Shown: positions 16,812-25,911, counted from the first letter of the stretch. The stretch: 64,000 nucleotides of DNA from Streptomyces sp. ACA25 (GCF_028200735.1 NZ_JAQKPV010000001.1:310001-374000); one strand, 5' to 3'. A program made the numbers and translations. The notes: a model not told the origin generated them from the letters alone.

Positions 16812-16881
16812 GCTTCCTGACATGGCGGTGGCCTGACTCGTTTCACGTGAAACGAGTCAGGCCACCGCCATGTCAGGAAGC
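16812..16881. terminator. 70-bp perfect palindrome, bidirectional terminator with parS at its centre
   Basis: Bases 16812-16846 are the exact reverse complement of 16847-16881, with parS (16840-16853) at the dyad. It separates convergent trxA and the GNAT gene and includes the GNAT stop codon (16873-16875). Either transcript would fold into a 35-bp stem. It shares its design with the palindrome at 5714-5765, but the arms outside parS differ. Confidence 0.82.
16840..16853. other. parS site
   Basis: Exact GTTTCACGTGAAAC at the dyad of the 70-bp palindrome between trxA and the GNAT gene, about 0.7 kb from parB. Confidence 0.96.
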
Positions 16882-17490
16882 ACCCAGAGCCGGAGCCGGG
16901 CCCTTCCGTCCGAACAGCCGGTCCAGCGCCAGCTCAACGTCGGCCCGCCAGGTCACCGTGCTCTTCAGCTCCATCCGGAGGCGGGGAACCGCCGGGTGCG
17001 GGCGTACCACCTCGAAGCCCACCGCCCGCAGATGCCCGGTGGGCAGCATGCACGCGCTCCGCTGCCACCGCTCGTCACCGAACACCTCGATCGCCCGGAC
17101 CTCGCGGAGAAGCAGGTCCCTGGCCATGGACTGCACCAGCATGCGGCCGAGTCCCTCATTCTCGTAACCGGGTTCCACTCGGCCGGTGATCAGCTGCACC
17201 GCATCGGAAGAGACCGGCCCGGTGGGGAAGCCACCGGAGCGAGGCACATAGGCAGGAGGGGCGTACAGGATGTAGCCCGCGGGACTGCCGTCCACCTGAG
17301 CCACCCATCCGCACGGCCCCCAGTCCAGCGTGACAGCGGTGATCCAGGAAGCCTTCTCGGTGGACTGCCGCCCGGCCCGCTCCGCAGCGGCACCCCTGAC
17401 GGGGTCCAGTTCCCAGAACACGCACGAGCGGCAGTCCGCCGGCAGGTCGGGAAGAGTGGCTGCGGTGAGTGGCACAAGCTGACGCCCCAT
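16873..17490 (-). CDS. GNAT family N-acetyltransferase
   Basis: A 205-residue protein with the acetyl-CoA fold: GYILYAPPAYVPR, then a C-terminal half with NEGLGRMLVQSMARDLL (the P-loop-like acetyl-CoA-binding region) and VGFEVVRPHP. The N-terminus contains a CRSCVFWE motif seen in actinobacterial members of this group. The substrate is unknown. It lies 50 bp downstream of parB in the same direction and could be the distal gene of the parAB operon. The start codon sits inside a 33-bp inverted repeat (17482-17514), and the stop lies inside the parS palindrome. Confidence 0.85.
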   Translation of the reverse strand: MGRQLVPLTAATLPDLPADCRSCVFWELDPVRGAAAERAGRQSTEKASWITAVTLDWGPCGWVAQVDGSPAGYILYAPPAYVPRSGGFPTGPVSSDAVQLITGRVEPGYENEGLGRMLVQSMARDLLLREVRAIEVFGDERWQRSACMLPTGHLRAVGFEVVRPHPAVPRLRMELKSTVTWRADVELALDRLFGRKGPAPALGAS

Positions 17491-17514
17491 GGATTCATCG
17501 TATCCATGGGGCGT
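17482..17514 (-). promoter_or_regulatory. Inverted repeat covering the start codon of the GNAT gene
   Basis: Perfect 13-bp arms (17482-17494 and 17502-17514) with a 7-base loop lie between parB and the GNAT gene. In the mRNA the GNAT ATG is within one arm. The structure would either end most parB transcripts or hide the start codon of the acetyltransferase. Confidence 0.7.
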
Positions 17515-17540
17515 CGTTCACATGCCGTGGCGCGTGGGGC

Positions 17541-18647
17541 TCAGTCCTGCTCTCCCTCTTCGGAAAGCTGCTGTTCCAGGACGCGGCCTTCCCCCGGCGC
17601 CAACTGGCCAAGGATGCGCTCCAGGTCTTCTATCGAGGCAAACTCCACGACCAGCTTGCCCTTCTTCTGTCCGAGGTCGACCTTCACCCGGGTCTCGAAA
17701 CGGTCCGAGAGACGGCCGGCCAACTCGTCCAGGGCCGGCGAAACCCGCTTGCCCGCCCGGGGCCCACGAGCCTTCCCCGCCCCCGGTCCGGACGACTTCT
17801 GCAGGGTGACGATCTCCTCCACCGCACGCACCGACAGCCCTTCCGCCACGATGCGGTGCGCCAGCCGGTCCTGCACCTCGGAGTCATCGACCGACAGCAG
17901 TGCCCGGGCATGCCCCGCCGACAGCACCCCTGCCGCCACCCGGCGCTGCACCGCGGGGGAGAGCCGCAGCAGCCGCAGCGTGTTGGACACCTGCGGCCGT
18001 GAGCGCCCGATCCGGTCGGCCAGCTCGTCATGGGTGCACGCGAAGTCCCGCAGCAGCTGATCGTAGGCGGCCGCCTCCTCCAGTGGATTGAGCTGAGCCC
18101 GGTGCAGGTTCTCCAGCAGAGCGTCGAGAAGCAGCCGGTCGTCGTCGGTGGCTCGGACAATGGCCGGGATGTGCTCCAGTCCGGCTTCCCGGCAGGCCCG
18201 CCACCGCCGCTCACCCATGATGAGCTCGTACTGGTCTCCGCCGAGGGGGCGGACAACGACCGGCTGGAGCAGCCCCACCTCCTTGACGGAGGTGACCAGT
18301 TCGGCCAGCGCATCCTCGTCGAATACCTCACGCGGCTGCCGGGGGTTCCGCGTGATCGCGTCCAGCGGGAGCTCGGCGAAGTGAGCTCCGGCCGCCTCAC
18401 CGCCTGCCACCGCGGCCGACGGCTTCTGCCCAGCACCGGCGGGGTCACTCGCGCCGTTCTCCCCCGGTGCAGGCGGTGCGGTCAGCCTCGCAGCAGCCAC
18501 TCCACGCTCGGGGGTCAGCACCGGGACCGCACTGGGGGACGTCGACGCTTCCCCATCGATCACCGTCCGGGACGGATCGGGGCTCGTAGGAGCCGCGGGG
18601 ATCAACGCGCCCAAGCCCCGGCCGAGTCCTCTGCGTCGTTCGCTCAC
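17541..18647 (-). CDS. parB: Chromosome-partitioning protein ParB
   Basis: A 368-residue CTP-dependent DNA clamp that loads at parS sites and organises the origin region. It begins with the typical [17 protein letters not shown]. The N-terminal domain contains [17 protein letters not shown] and the conserved GERRWRAC box. The HTH region reads [20 protein letters not shown], and a C-terminal dimerisation domain follows. It overlaps parA by four bases. Five exact parS sites in the window, two of them within 2.5 kb, are its presumed targets. Confidence 0.97.
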   Translation of the reverse strand: MSERRRGLGRGLGALIPAAPTSPDPSRTVIDGEASTSPSAVPVLTPERGVAAARLTAPPAPGENGASDPAGAGQKPSAAVAGGEAAGAHFAELPLDAITRNPRQPREVFDEDALAELVTSVKEVGLLQPVVVRPLGGDQYELIMGERRWRACREAGLEHIPAIVRATDDDRLLLDALLENLHRAQLNPLEEAAAYDQLLRDFACTHDELADRIGRSRPQVSNTLRLLRLSPAVQRRVAAGVLSAGHARALLSVDDSEVQDRLAHRIVAEGLSVRAVEEIVTLQKSSGPGAGKARGPRAGKRVSPALDELAGRLSDRFETRVKVDLGQKKGKLVVEFASIEDLERILGQLAPGEGRVLEQQLSEEGEQD

Positions 18648-19705
18648 TGCGTCCCCTCCACCGTCCGGTGCTGTTCCTGTTGCGGGTTCGGACCCCGCAG
18701 TGCGATCTCCCGAGCAGCCTCCAGATAGGACAGTGATCCGCTGGAGCTCGGGTCATACGTGAGGACGGTCTGTCCGTAGCTCGGTGCTTCGGAGATCCGT
18801 ACCGACCGAGGGATGTTCGTGCGGAGTACCTCCTTGCCGAAGTGCTCCCGCACCTCCTCCGCCACCTGGGAGGCCAGCCTGGTCCGCCCGTCGTACATGG
18901 TGAGCAGAATCGTCGACACGTGCAGGTCGGTATTGAGATGCCCCCGGACCAGCTCGACGTTGCGCAGCAGCTGGCCCAGCCCTTCGAGCGCGTAGTACTC
19001 GCACTGGATCGGAATGGCGACCTCGGCGCCCGCCACCAGGGCGTTCACCGTGAGCAGGCCGAGCGAGGGTGGACAGTCGATGAAGATGTAGTCCAGCGGC
19101 TGTTCGTACGCCGCGATCGCTCGCTGCAGCCGGCTCTCCCTGGCGACCAGTGACACCAGCTCGATCTCGGCGCCCGCCAGGTCAATCGTCGCCGGAGCGC
19201 AGAACAGTCCCTCGATGTCCGGGACCGGCTGGACCACCTCGGCCAGCGGTCGGCTTTCGACGAGGACGTCATAGATCGAAGGCACCTCGGAATGGTGATC
19301 GATGCCGAGCGCCGTCGAGGCGTTCCCCTGCGGATCGAGGTCGATCACCAGCACCCGGGCACCATGCAGCGCCAACGCCGCAGCCAGGTTCACCGTCGTC
19401 GTGGTCTTCCCGACACCGCCCTTCTGGTTCGCCACGACCATGATCCGCGTCTCCTCCGGGCGGGGAAGCGAGCCCCGTGCCCGGTGCATCTCTTCCACCG
19501 CCTGCTGAGCAGCACGGCCCACCGGAGCGTCACCGGTGGGTGGAGGGGCGCTGTGGGCGATGTCCACCGCACCCCCGGGAGCGTCCCTGAGCTCGGATCT
19601 GGGGCCGGGGACCGGGTCGGCCGTCGGCCCAGCAAAGTTGGCGTCGGACCGCAATGGTTCACTCTCCTCGACACGCACAGGCTTCGTGGCTTCAAAGACT
19701 GCCAT
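18644..19705 (-). CDS. parA: Chromosome-partitioning ATPase ParA (Soj)
   Basis: A Walker ATPase that moves or anchors ParB-origin complexes in hyphae. It carries the deviant Walker A motif [18 protein letters not shown], the [14 protein letters not shown] box and [16 protein letters not shown]. The C-terminus reads [20 protein letters not shown]. The start is uncertain: I chose ATG 19705 (353 residues) because the sequence from there resembles the usual Streptomyces N-terminus. The frame stays open to ATG 19879 and 19936, and no candidate has a clear Shine-Dalgarno. If the longer form is used, parS 19861-19874 would be coding. The stop overlaps parB. Confidence 0.9.
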   Translation of the reverse strand: MAVFEATKPVRVEESEPLRSDANFAGPTADPVPGPRSELRDAPGGAVDIAHSAPPPTGDAPVGRAAQQAVEEMHRARGSLPRPEETRIMVVANQKGGVGKTTTTVNLAAALALHGARVLVIDLDPQGNASTALGIDHHSEVPSIYDVLVESRPLAEVVQPVPDIEGLFCAPATIDLAGAEIELVSLVARESRLQRAIAAYEQPLDYIFIDCPPSLGLLTVNALVAGAEVAIPIQCEYYALEGLGQLLRNVELVRGHLNTDLHVSTILLTMYDGRTRLASQVAEEVREHFGKEVLRTNIPRSVRISEAPSYGQTVLTYDPSSSGSLSYLEAAREIALRGPNPQQEQHRTVEGTQ

Positions 19706-19860
19706 GCCCGGGGGGTTGCGAACCAGCGAGCCCCGCCCAGTTGTGGATACCGGTTCGGTCGAGGACGCCGCGCCTCCCCCTGGAGCGCTCCGGGCACGAC
19801 GGTCGCGTGGGGCAGCAGCCGCACGGCCGCGACCAAGGATTCCCTGCAGCAGTGAGCGTC

Positions 19861-19874
19861 GTTTCACGTGAAAC
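19861..19874. other. parS site upstream of parA
   Basis: Exact GTTTCACGTGAAAC in the 285-bp stretch between parA and rsmG. ParB bound here could autoregulate parAB. The rest of this stretch (19706-19990) shows a DnaA-box-like TTGTGGATA at 19741-19749 and no other clear element. Confidence 0.95.
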
Positions 19875-19990
19875 ACCATGTCGCGCCGGACCCGAGGGTC
19901 ACGGCGCGACACACCGCAGAAGGAATACTTCCGCATTTCGGGCAGTAGCGGGCATGCGCCGCACCCGGAGGGCGCCGCAGGGCCTCACCT

Positions 19991-20716
19991 CTAGGGACGG
20001 CGCCTCCGCGGACCGGACCGGGCGGCCTTGGCGCGCTTGGTGGCAAACCGCACCCCGCCGGGGCTTTCCCCGACCTCCACCCGGACCACCGTGGAGGGCG
20101 GGTCCACCAGGTCGGCCCCGGCCTGGAGCACGGAGGTCTTCACGACTCCCAGCTTCCCCAGGGCTGCCCGGGCCGCCTTCAATTCCTGCTCGGCCGTGTC
20201 CCCCTTGATCGCCAGCATCTCCCCGTAGGGCCGCAGCAGAGGGACGCCCCACCCGGCCAGTCGGTCGAGAGGAGCCACCGCACGCGCGGTCACCACCTGG
20301 ACCGGCTTGAAGGTGCCGAGCACTTCTTCAGCACGGCCCCGCACCACGGTCACATGATCCAGGCCGAGCAGCTCGACCACTTCCTGGAGGAAATTCGTCC
20401 GGCGGAGCAGTGGCTCCAGCAGGCTGATCTCCAGGTCGGGGCGGACCAGGGCCAGCGGGATGCCGGGGAGGCCCGCTCCTGAACCGACATCGCAGACCGT
20501 CACTCCTTCGGGCACCAGCTCCGAGAGGACCGCGCAGTTCAGCAGGTGCCGGCCCCACAGGCGCGGCACCTCCCGCGGCCCGATGAGACCACGACGGACC
20601 CCGGTCTCTGCCAGAAGCTCCGCGTAGCGCACCGCGGCCGGCAACTGCGCCCCGAAGATCTCTTCCGCGACCGCCGGCGGTGCGGAAAGCTCTGCGGAGA
20701 GGTCAGCGTCCGTCAC
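19991..20716 (-). CDS. rsmG: 16S rRNA (guanine-N7) methyltransferase RsmG (GidB)
   Basis: A 241-residue SAM-dependent enzyme that methylates G527 (E. coli numbering) of 16S rRNA; its loss is known to give low-level streptomycin resistance. Motifs seen are RLWGRHLLNCAVL, the SAM-binding CDVGSGAGLPGIPLAL and VVTARAVAPLDRLAGW. The C-terminus is a basic tail (KRAKAARSG). It overlaps jag by four bases at its start, so it belongs to the rpmH-to-parB string of minus-strand genes. Confidence 0.95.
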   Translation of the reverse strand: MTDADLSAELSAPPAVAEEIFGAQLPAAVRYAELLAETGVRRGLIGPREVPRLWGRHLLNCAVLSELVPEGVTVCDVGSGAGLPGIPLALVRPDLEISLLEPLLRRTNFLQEVVELLGLDHVTVVRGRAEEVLGTFKPVQVVTARAVAPLDRLAGWGVPLLRPYGEMLAIKGDTAEQELKAARAALGKLGVVKTSVLQAGADLVDPPSTVVRVEVGESPGGVRFATKRAKAARSGPRRRRP

Positions 20717-21216
20717 GGCAGGACGACCACACGGCGCTGCGGCTCCTCGCCCTCGGACTCACTGCGCAGGCCCGCCTCCGCGACCGCGTCATGCACCACC
20801 TTGCGCTCGAACGGCGACATCGGGTCCAGCGTGACCGGCTCCCCACCGGCCTTGACCTGCTGCACGGCTTCCTTGGCCACGGCGGTGAGGTTCTCCCGCT
20901 TGCGGGCCCGGAAGCCCCCGATGTCCAGCATCAGCCTGCTGCGCTCCCCGGTCTGCCGGTGGACCGCGAGCCGGGTCAGCTCCTGGAGCGCTTCCAGGAC
21001 CTCCCCGTCCCGGCCGACGAGCTTCTGCAGGTCGCGGGACGGGCCCTCCCCGACCACCGACACTGCGGCGCGGTCGGCCTCGACATCCATGTCGATGTCA
21101 CCGTCGAGATCCGCGATGTCGAGAAGCCCCTCGAGATAGTCGGCCGCGATCTCACCCTCCTGCTCCAGGCTGGACAGGGTGTCGGTGCCCTCATCGGCCG
21201 AGGTGGTGTCCGTCAC
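20713..21216 (-). CDS. jag: Jag/KhpB-type KH-R3H RNA-binding protein
   Basis: A 167-residue cytoplasmic protein. A very acidic N-terminus leads into a KH-like domain with LQKLVGRDGEVLEALQEL, then an R3H domain with PMSPFERKVVHDAVAE and the C-terminal EPQRRVVVLP. The family binds single-stranded nucleic acid and is always found beside yidC; in firmicutes it affects cell-wall elongation. It lies 20 bp after yidC and overlaps rsmG. Confidence 0.93.
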   Translation of the reverse strand: MTDTTSADEGTDTLSSLEQEGEIAADYLEGLLDIADLDGDIDMDVEADRAAVSVVGEGPSRDLQKLVGRDGEVLEALQELTRLAVHRQTGERSRLMLDIGGFRARKRENLTAVAKEAVQQVKAGGEPVTLDPMSPFERKVVHDAVAEAGLRSESEGEEPQRRVVVLP

Positions 21217-21236
21217 GGTGGGACTCCTTGCTTCTC

Positions 21237-22391
21237 TTACTTCTTGGTCTTCGCTGACAGATCCGGCTTGCCGGCCGGTGTCTTCTTCGCCTGCGGGCCC
21301 TGGGCCTTCTTGGCCTGAGCACCCTGCGACTTCTTGGCCTGCGGGCGCTCAGGCTTCTTGCCCTGAGCCCCTTCGGTCTTCTTCGTCCGTGAGTTCCCGG
21401 CCTTGTCCAGCTGCGGGCCTTCGGGCTTCTTCACCTGCTCGGACTTCGGCACCGCTGCCTGCCGCTTGGACTTGCTCTGCCGCTTCGGCTGGGCGCGCCG
21501 GGCGCGCGCCTCCTCGATGGACTTCTTGGTCTCCAGCTCCTCCGGCTCTTCCTTGAGCTTGCCCTTCTTCCGCAGCTTTTCCTGACGCTGGGTGTAGGCG
21601 ATGCTGCCGGGAGTGGGGTTGCGCTGGATGACGTACATCTGCTGACCGAGCGTCCACACGTTGGTGGTGAGCCAGTAGATCAGGACACCGACGGGGAAGT
21701 TGATACCGAAGACCGCGAACAGCACCGGGAAGATGTACATGAGCATCTTCTGCTGGTTCATGAACGGCGTCTTCACCGTCAGGTCCACGTTCTTCATCAT
21801 GAGCTGGCGCTGTGTGTAGAACTGCGACAGCGACATCATGAGGATCATGATGACCGTGACCACCCGGACATCTGTCAGGGAGGCGCCGAACTCCGCGAGG
21901 CGCTCGGCGTTGTCCATGAACTTGGTGGCGATCGGGGCACCGAAAATGGTGGCTTCCCGGGCGCTGACCACCTGTGCCTCGGTGAGCACACCGACGGTTC
22001 GGTTGCCGGCGATGTGATTGAGCACCTGGAACAGCGCGATGAAGAACGGTGACTGCGCCAGAATCGGCAGGCAGCTGGAGAGCGGGTTGGTGCCCGTCTC
22101 CTTGTACAGCTTCATCATCTCTTCGGACTGACGCTGCTTGTCACTCTTGTAGCGTTCCTGGATCTTCTTCATCCTCGGCTGCAGCGCCTGCATGTTGCGC
22201 GTGGCCTTGATCTGCTTGAAGAAGAGCGGGATCAGCGCGATCCGGATCACGATCACCAGGGAGACGATCGACAGGCCCCATGCCCAGCCGCTGTCTTCGT
22301 TGAAGACCAGGCTGTAGAGGTCGTGGAAGCGGACGATGATCCAGGAGACAATCCAATAGAGGGGACTGAGGATCGAGTTGATCGTGTCCAC
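21237..22391 (-). CDS. yidC: Membrane protein insertase YidC
   Basis: A 384-residue insertase of the YidC/Oxa1 family with five membrane segments and no cleavable lipoprotein signal. It begins [20 protein letters not shown]. The cytoplasmic hairpin between the first two core helices contains [20 protein letters not shown]. The long C-terminal cytoplasmic tail (about residues 270-384) is strongly basic, with recurring QAKK/AQAKK units, and may contact ribosomal RNA as tails of other YidC proteins do. Its upstream neighbour yidD ends four bases before the start codon. Confidence 0.95.
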   Translation of the reverse strand: MDTINSILSPLYWIVSWIIVRFHDLYSLVFNEDSGWAWGLSIVSLVIVIRIALIPLFFKQIKATRNMQALQPRMKKIQERYKSDKQRQSEEMMKLYKETGTNPLSSCLPILAQSPFFIALFQVLNHIAGNRTVGVLTEAQVVSAREATIFGAPIATKFMDNAERLAEFGASLTDVRVVTVIMILMMSLSQFYTQRQLMMKNVDLTVKTPFMNQQKMLMYIFPVLFAVFGINFPVGVLIYWLTTNVWTLGQQMYVIQRNPTPGSIAYTQRQEKLRKKGKLKEEPEELETKKSIEEARARRAQPKRQSKSKRQAAVPKSEQVKKPEGPQLDKAGNSRTKKTEGAQGKKPERPQAKKSQGAQAKKAQGPQAKKTPAGKPDLSAKTKK

Positions 22392-22394
22392 GAG

Positions 22395-22709
22395 TCAGGC
22401 TCCTTGGGCATGGTGGTGGGCGGCCGGGGGCGAAGTCCGAGGGGGATTCCGGGGCTGCAAGCGGTGCCGCATTCGCTGATGCCAGACCGGGTGCTTCCGG
22501 GGAGGTACGTGGTCGACCCCGCCGGGTGACCAGGGGTTGCAGCGCAGAATGCGCCAGGCGGTCAGAGCCGTCCCTTTGAGAGCACCGTGCCGGTCGATCG
22601 CACCGTACCCGTAATGGGAGCAGGAGGGGTAGTAGCGGCAGACCGGGCCGAGCAGGGGACTGATCGTCCATTGGTAGAGCTTGATCAGCAGCAGCAGCGG
22701 GTACTTCAC
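22395..22709 (-). CDS. yidD: Membrane protein insertion efficiency factor YidD
   Basis: A 104-residue small protein with an N-terminal amphipathic helix ([17 protein letters not shown]) and the family signature [11 protein letters not shown] with conserved cysteines, followed by [12 protein letters not shown]. It assists YidC-dependent insertion at the inner face of the membrane. It overlaps rnpA by four bases and sits four bases before yidC, so it is tightly coupled. Confidence 0.95.
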   Translation of the reverse strand: MKYPLLLLIKLYQWTISPLLGPVCRYYPSCSHYGYGAIDRHGALKGTALTAWRILRCNPWSPGGVDHVPPRKHPVWHQRMRHRLQPRNPPRTSPPAAHHHAQGA

Positions 22710-23074
22710 CGTGATGCCCCTCCCAGCAGCCGCTCCAGAGCGGCATCGAGGTCTCGGGCCAGCTGAGCGTGGTCGGCTGTACCCGCGCCGGGCAGAGCCC
22801 GCACTACGACCAGGCTACCGGGGGGCACCCGGTCCAGCCGGTCCCGTATCAGGTGCCGCAGCCTTCGCTGCACACGGTTACGGACCACCGCGTTTCCCAC
22901 CGCCTTGCTGACGACGAAACCCGCACGCGGCGGAGGAAGGTGCTCCTCAGCTGTGTGCGGGTCCGTACGGCTGCTCAGATGGACGACGAGGTGCGGGCGG
23001 CCCGCCCTGCGGCCTCGGCGTACCGCGGTCGCGAAGTCCTCGCGCCGCCTCAGCCGGTTGTCGGAGGGCAGCAC
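22706..23074 (-). CDS. rnpA: Ribonuclease P protein component
   Basis: A 122-residue basic protein that assists the RNase P ribozyme in tRNA 5' maturation. It has the signature [16 protein letters not shown] and [12 protein letters not shown]. It lies 24 bp after rpmH, in the arrangement kept in nearly all bacteria. Confidence 0.95.
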   Translation of the reverse strand: MLPSDNRLRRREDFATAVRRGRRAGRPHLVVHLSSRTDPHTAEEHLPPPRAGFVVSKAVGNAVVRNRVQRRLRHLIRDRLDRVPPGSLVVVRALPGAGTADHAQLARDLDAALERLLGGASR

Positions 23075-23098
23075 TGCATGGACCTGTGGTTGCGGTGG

Positions 23099-23236
23099 TC
23101 AGGCCGACAGACGGCTGCGGCCCTTGGTGCGGCGCTTGGTGATGATGGCGCGGCCGGCTCGCGTCCGCATGCGCAGACGGAAACCGTGGGTCTTCGCGCG
23201 ACGCCGGTTGTTCGGCTGGAAGGTGCGCTTGCTCAC
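23099..23236 (-). CDS. rpmH: 50S ribosomal protein L34
   Basis: A 45-residue highly basic ribosomal protein. It starts at GTG 23236 with [19 protein letters not shown] and ends [11 protein letters not shown]. The length and the [16 protein letters not shown] core are invariant in actinobacteria, which fixes the start although the frame stays open upstream. It is the first gene of the minus-strand rpmH-rnpA-yidD-yidC-jag-rsmG string, transcribed divergently from dnaA. Confidence 0.97.
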   Translation of the reverse strand: MSKRTFQPNNRRRAKTHGFRLRMRTRAGRAIITKRRTKGRSRLSA

Positions 23237-23434
23237 TCGAGGGCTCCAGGAAATCTTGGTGTTCCGGCTCAGGACGTGGCCGGGACAGGTACGGGGCGCC
23301 GATCGGCCGTCACCGTGCACCCACGAGGAGCTCGTATGCGCAGTACGCCGCATACCACTCATGAACCAGGTTCACGATCAGGTGTCTGCCCATCGGAGGC
23401 AGGCGGCAGCAGCCGTCGACAACTCGACTGGGCA

Positions 23435-23464
23435 ACGGTACGCGCGGCCCGGCCTTCCGGTCAA
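23435..23464 (-). promoter_or_regulatory. Candidate rpmH promoter
   Basis: On the minus strand, TTGACC (23464-23459) and TACCGT (23440-23435) are 18 bases apart, giving a housekeeping-type promoter about 190 bp before rpmH. The rest of the 398-bp rpmH-dnaA gap holds the dnaA promoter and one DnaA box. Confidence 0.5.
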
Positions 23465-23493
23465 ACCGGAAGGGGCCTCCGCTGTACACAGCC

Positions 23494-23502
23494 TGTGGAC
23501 AA
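23494..23502 (-). promoter_or_regulatory. DnaA box in the dnaA promoter region
   Basis: TGTGGACAA is the exact reverse complement of the Streptomyces consensus TTGTCCACA. It lies between the rpmH and dnaA promoters, immediately upstream of the candidate dnaA -35, as expected for autorepression of dnaA. Confidence 0.8.
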
Positions 23503-23506
23503 TGAC

Positions 23507-23536
23507 TTGATGTGCGTACGCCGCGCTGACTACCGT
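23507..23536 (+). promoter_or_regulatory. Candidate dnaA promoter
   Basis: TTGATG (23507-23512) and TACCGT (23531-23536) are separated by 18 bases, about 100 bp upstream of the dnaA GTG. The -10 matches that of the divergent rpmH promoter candidate. Confidence 0.45.
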
Positions 23537-23634
23537 GGATCGACTCGGACTGTCCTTCCCGGCCGCCCCCGGCTTCACACCCGCCACCGCCCAACGGTGC
23601 CGGGACCACTCCTGCGACTGAGAGAGCGTGCTCC

Positions 23635-25296
23635 GTGGCTGACCTTCCAGCAGATCTTGCCGCGGTGTGGCCGCGCGCACTGACTGCGCTGCTCGCCGAC
23701 GGGCAGGGGGTGGAAGCGAAGGACCACCGGTGGCTCCAGGACTGCCAGCCGCTCGCGCTGGTGTCCGGCACGGCCTTGCTCGGTGTGTCGAACGAGTACG
23801 CCAAGAGCGTCCTCGAGGGGCGCCTCGCGCCGCTGATCGGCGAGGCCCTGAGCCGCGAGTGCGGACAGCCCATCCGGCTGGCGATCACCGTCACCGATCC
23901 GCCGCCGGAGCCGTCCACGCCCGAACCCACGGCGCCGAATGCCGTCGCTCACGAGCCGCGCCGCCAGGAGCCCCCCCACGACCCCTACGCGGGACGGGAG
24001 CTGCCGACCGCCCGGCCGGCCTATCCGGACCATCCGCAGGCGCCGCGCCCGATGAGCTGGCAGCAGCCGCACACCGAGTACCGCCCCGTCGTACAGCGTG
24101 ACCGGTACGGCCGGCACGACCGGTACGAGCCGTACCGGAGCTACGAGCAGGCCTACGAGCAGCCGTCCTCCTATGACCGGTACGAGCAGCTGCCGGCTCC
24201 CACCGGAGCGCCGGGCCCGCTCGCCGCCCAGCCGGCTCCTGCCACCGGGCCGGGGGAGCCCACCGCCCGGCTCAACCCCAAGTACCTCTTCGACACCTTT
24301 GTCATCGGCGCGTCCAACCGCTTCGCCCACGCCGCGGCGGTGGCGGTCGCCGAGGCCCCGGCCAAGGCGTACAACCCGCTCTTCATCTACGGCGAGTCCG
24401 GGCTCGGGAAGACCCACCTGCTGCACGCCATCGGTCACTACGCCCGCAGCCTCTACCCCGGCACCCGGGTCCGCTACGTGAGCTCCGAGGAGTTCACCAA
24501 CGAGTTCATCAACTCCATCCGCGACGGCAAGGCGGACGCCTTCCGCCGCCGCTACCGCGACATGGACATCCTGCTCGTGGACGACATCCAGTTCCTGGCG
24601 AGCAAGGAGTCGACGCAGGAGGAGTTCTTCCACACGTTCAATACGCTGCACAACGCGAACAAGCAGATCGTGCTCTCCTCGGACCGGCCGCCCAAGCAGC
24701 TGGTGACCCTGGAGGACCGGCTGCGCAACCGCTTCGAGTGGGGCCTGATCACCGACGTCCAGCCGCCGGAGCTGGAGACCCGGATTGCGATTCTGCGCAA
24801 GAAGGCCGTACAGGAGCAGCTGAACGCGCCGCCCGAGGTGCTGGAGTTCATCGCCTCCCGGATCTCCCGCAACATCCGGGAGCTCGAGGGCGCGCTCATC
24901 AGGGTCACCGCCTTCGCCAGCCTCAACCGGCAGCCCGTCGACCTGGGCCTCGCCGAGATCGTGCTCAAGGACCTGATCCCCGGCGGTGAGAACGCCACTC
25001 CGGAGATCACCGCCGACGCGATCACCGCCGCCACCGCCGACTACTTCGGTCTGACGGTGGAGGACCTGGCCGGCTCCTCCCGCAGCCGCGTGCTGGTCAC
25101 CGCCCGGCAGATCGCGATGTACCTGTGCCGGGAGCTGACCGACCTGTCGCTGCCCAAGATCGGTCAGCACTTCGGCAACCGGGACCACACCACTGTCATG
25201 CATGCGGACCGGAAGATCCGGGCCCTGATGGCCGAGCGCCGGTCCATCTACAACCAGGTCACCGAGCTGACCAACCGCATCAAGAACGGCCGCTGA
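23635..25296 (+). CDS. dnaA: Chromosomal replication initiator DnaA
   Basis: A 553-residue AAA+ initiator that binds the boxes in the adjacent oriC and melts the origin. Domain I covers about residues 1-85. Domain II (about 90-215) is a disordered linker rich in Pro, Tyr and Arg with repeated DRY/YEQ elements. Domain III has Walker A GESGLGKT (253-260) and the Walker B region [11 protein letters not shown]. Domain IV carries the DNA-binding signature [15 protein letters not shown] near residue 520. Domain II is shorter than in the Streptomyces DnaA proteins I recall (over 600 residues). The start is GTG, and a terminator follows at 25364-25398. Confidence 0.98.
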   Translation: MADLPADLAAVWPRALTALLADGQGVEAKDHRWLQDCQPLALVSGTALLGVSNEYAKSVLEGRLAPLIGEALSRECGQPIRLAITVTDPPPEPSTPEPTAPNAVAHEPRRQEPPHDPYAGRELPTARPAYPDHPQAPRPMSWQQPHTEYRPVVQRDRYGRHDRYEPYRSYEQAYEQPSSYDRYEQLPAPTGAPGPLAAQPAPATGPGEPTARLNPKYLFDTFVIGASNRFAHAAAVAVAEAPAKAYNPLFIYGESGLGKTHLLHAIGHYARSLYPGTRVRYVSSEEFTNEFINSIRDGKADAFRRRYRDMDILLVDDIQFLASKESTQEEFFHTFNTLHNANKQIVLSSDRPPKQLVTLEDRLRNRFEWGLITDVQPPELETRIAILRKKAVQEQLNAPPEVLEFIASRISRNIRELEGALIRVTAFASLNRQPVDLGLAEIVLKDLIPGGENATPEITADAITAATADYFGLTVEDLAGSSRSRVLVTARQIAMYLCRELTDLSLPKIGQHFGNRDHTTVMHADRKIRALMAERRSIYNQVTELTNRIKNGR

Positions 25297-25363
25297 CGGC
25301 TCGGGCGCGGGCCGCAGCCCGCGCCGGTCACCGCCGGCCGGGCGCGGCCGGCTCCTTCGCGAC

Positions 25364-25398
25364 ACAGTGCCCTCCCGGGACGCCCGGGAGGGCACTGT
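25364..25398 (+). terminator. dnaA terminator
   Basis: Perfect 16-bp arms (25364-25379 and 25383-25398) with a three-base loop, 67 bp after the dnaA stop, followed by TCGATT. It separates dnaA transcription from oriC. Confidence 0.85.
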
Positions 25399-25448
25399 TC
25401 GATTACGGTCCGGATCCGGGGTTTCTCCACAGCTTTCGGCGATTCCCT

Positions 25449-25911
25449 CCGTCCACACCCTGTGCACTCTCGATTCTGTCCATAGGCTCGTCCACAGCAC
25501 CATGACTGCTTCCGCATCCGCGCAGCTCAGATGGTTGTGGATGTGTGGACGGGGTGCGTCCACAGGCTGTGGACAGAGCCGTGGCCGCCTGCGGTGCGGA
25601 ACCGTTGTCCACCGACTCCCCACAGGCAACGGCCGGTTGTGCACAGGTAATCCACAGCGTTGTCCACTGTTCGGCAACGCGGCGCGCCCTCTCACCGCCA
25701 CGAGTGAATCAGGTCACACGCGCCGCGCTCCGGGCCTGTTGAGAACCTGCCGGAATCTGGGGACGGACCTGTTGAGAACTCGGGCCTTCCTGGGGACGGC
25801 CTGTGCACAGCCGGCCGCTGTCCACAGGAACCGTGCGTTCGTCCACCGCTCCGCCCACAAGGCCGGTGGATAAAAAACCCTCGCTGACCTGGCCAAAAGA
25901 GGTTATCCACC
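25449..25911. other. oriC: Replication origin oriC (DnaA-box array)
   Basis: The 814-bp dnaA-dnaN gap contains many 9-mers like TTGTCCACA. In TCCACA orientation they lie at 25449, 25488, 25556, 25605, 25648, 25660, 25818, 25839 and 25903; in the opposite orientation at 25544, 25568 and 25865. Each has zero to two mismatches. Two facing boxes (25556-25576) form a TCCACA-GGC-TGTGGA palindrome. The right end holds facing boxes 25865-25873 and 25903-25911 flanking an A-run (GGATAAAAAACC), the most AT-rich stretch and a candidate unwinding element. Position and boxes match known Streptomyces oriC. 25912-26110 shows only TTGTGCACAA and the dnaN leader. Confidence 0.92.
25735..25800 (+). repeat. Two tandem 33-bp units inside oriC
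   Basis: Units 25735-25767 and 25768-25800 share CCTGTTGAGAAC at their start and TGGGGACGG near their end, with exactly the same 33-bp period and a diverged 11-bp middle. They lie in the box-poor part of oriC between the left and right DnaA-box groups. Confidence 0.75.

Noticed and set aside
19741..19749. TTGTGGATA near parA as part of a DnaA-box cluster
   Set aside because: A single box with one mismatch and no neighbours; not enough for a cluster. The same applies to the match at 57427-57435.
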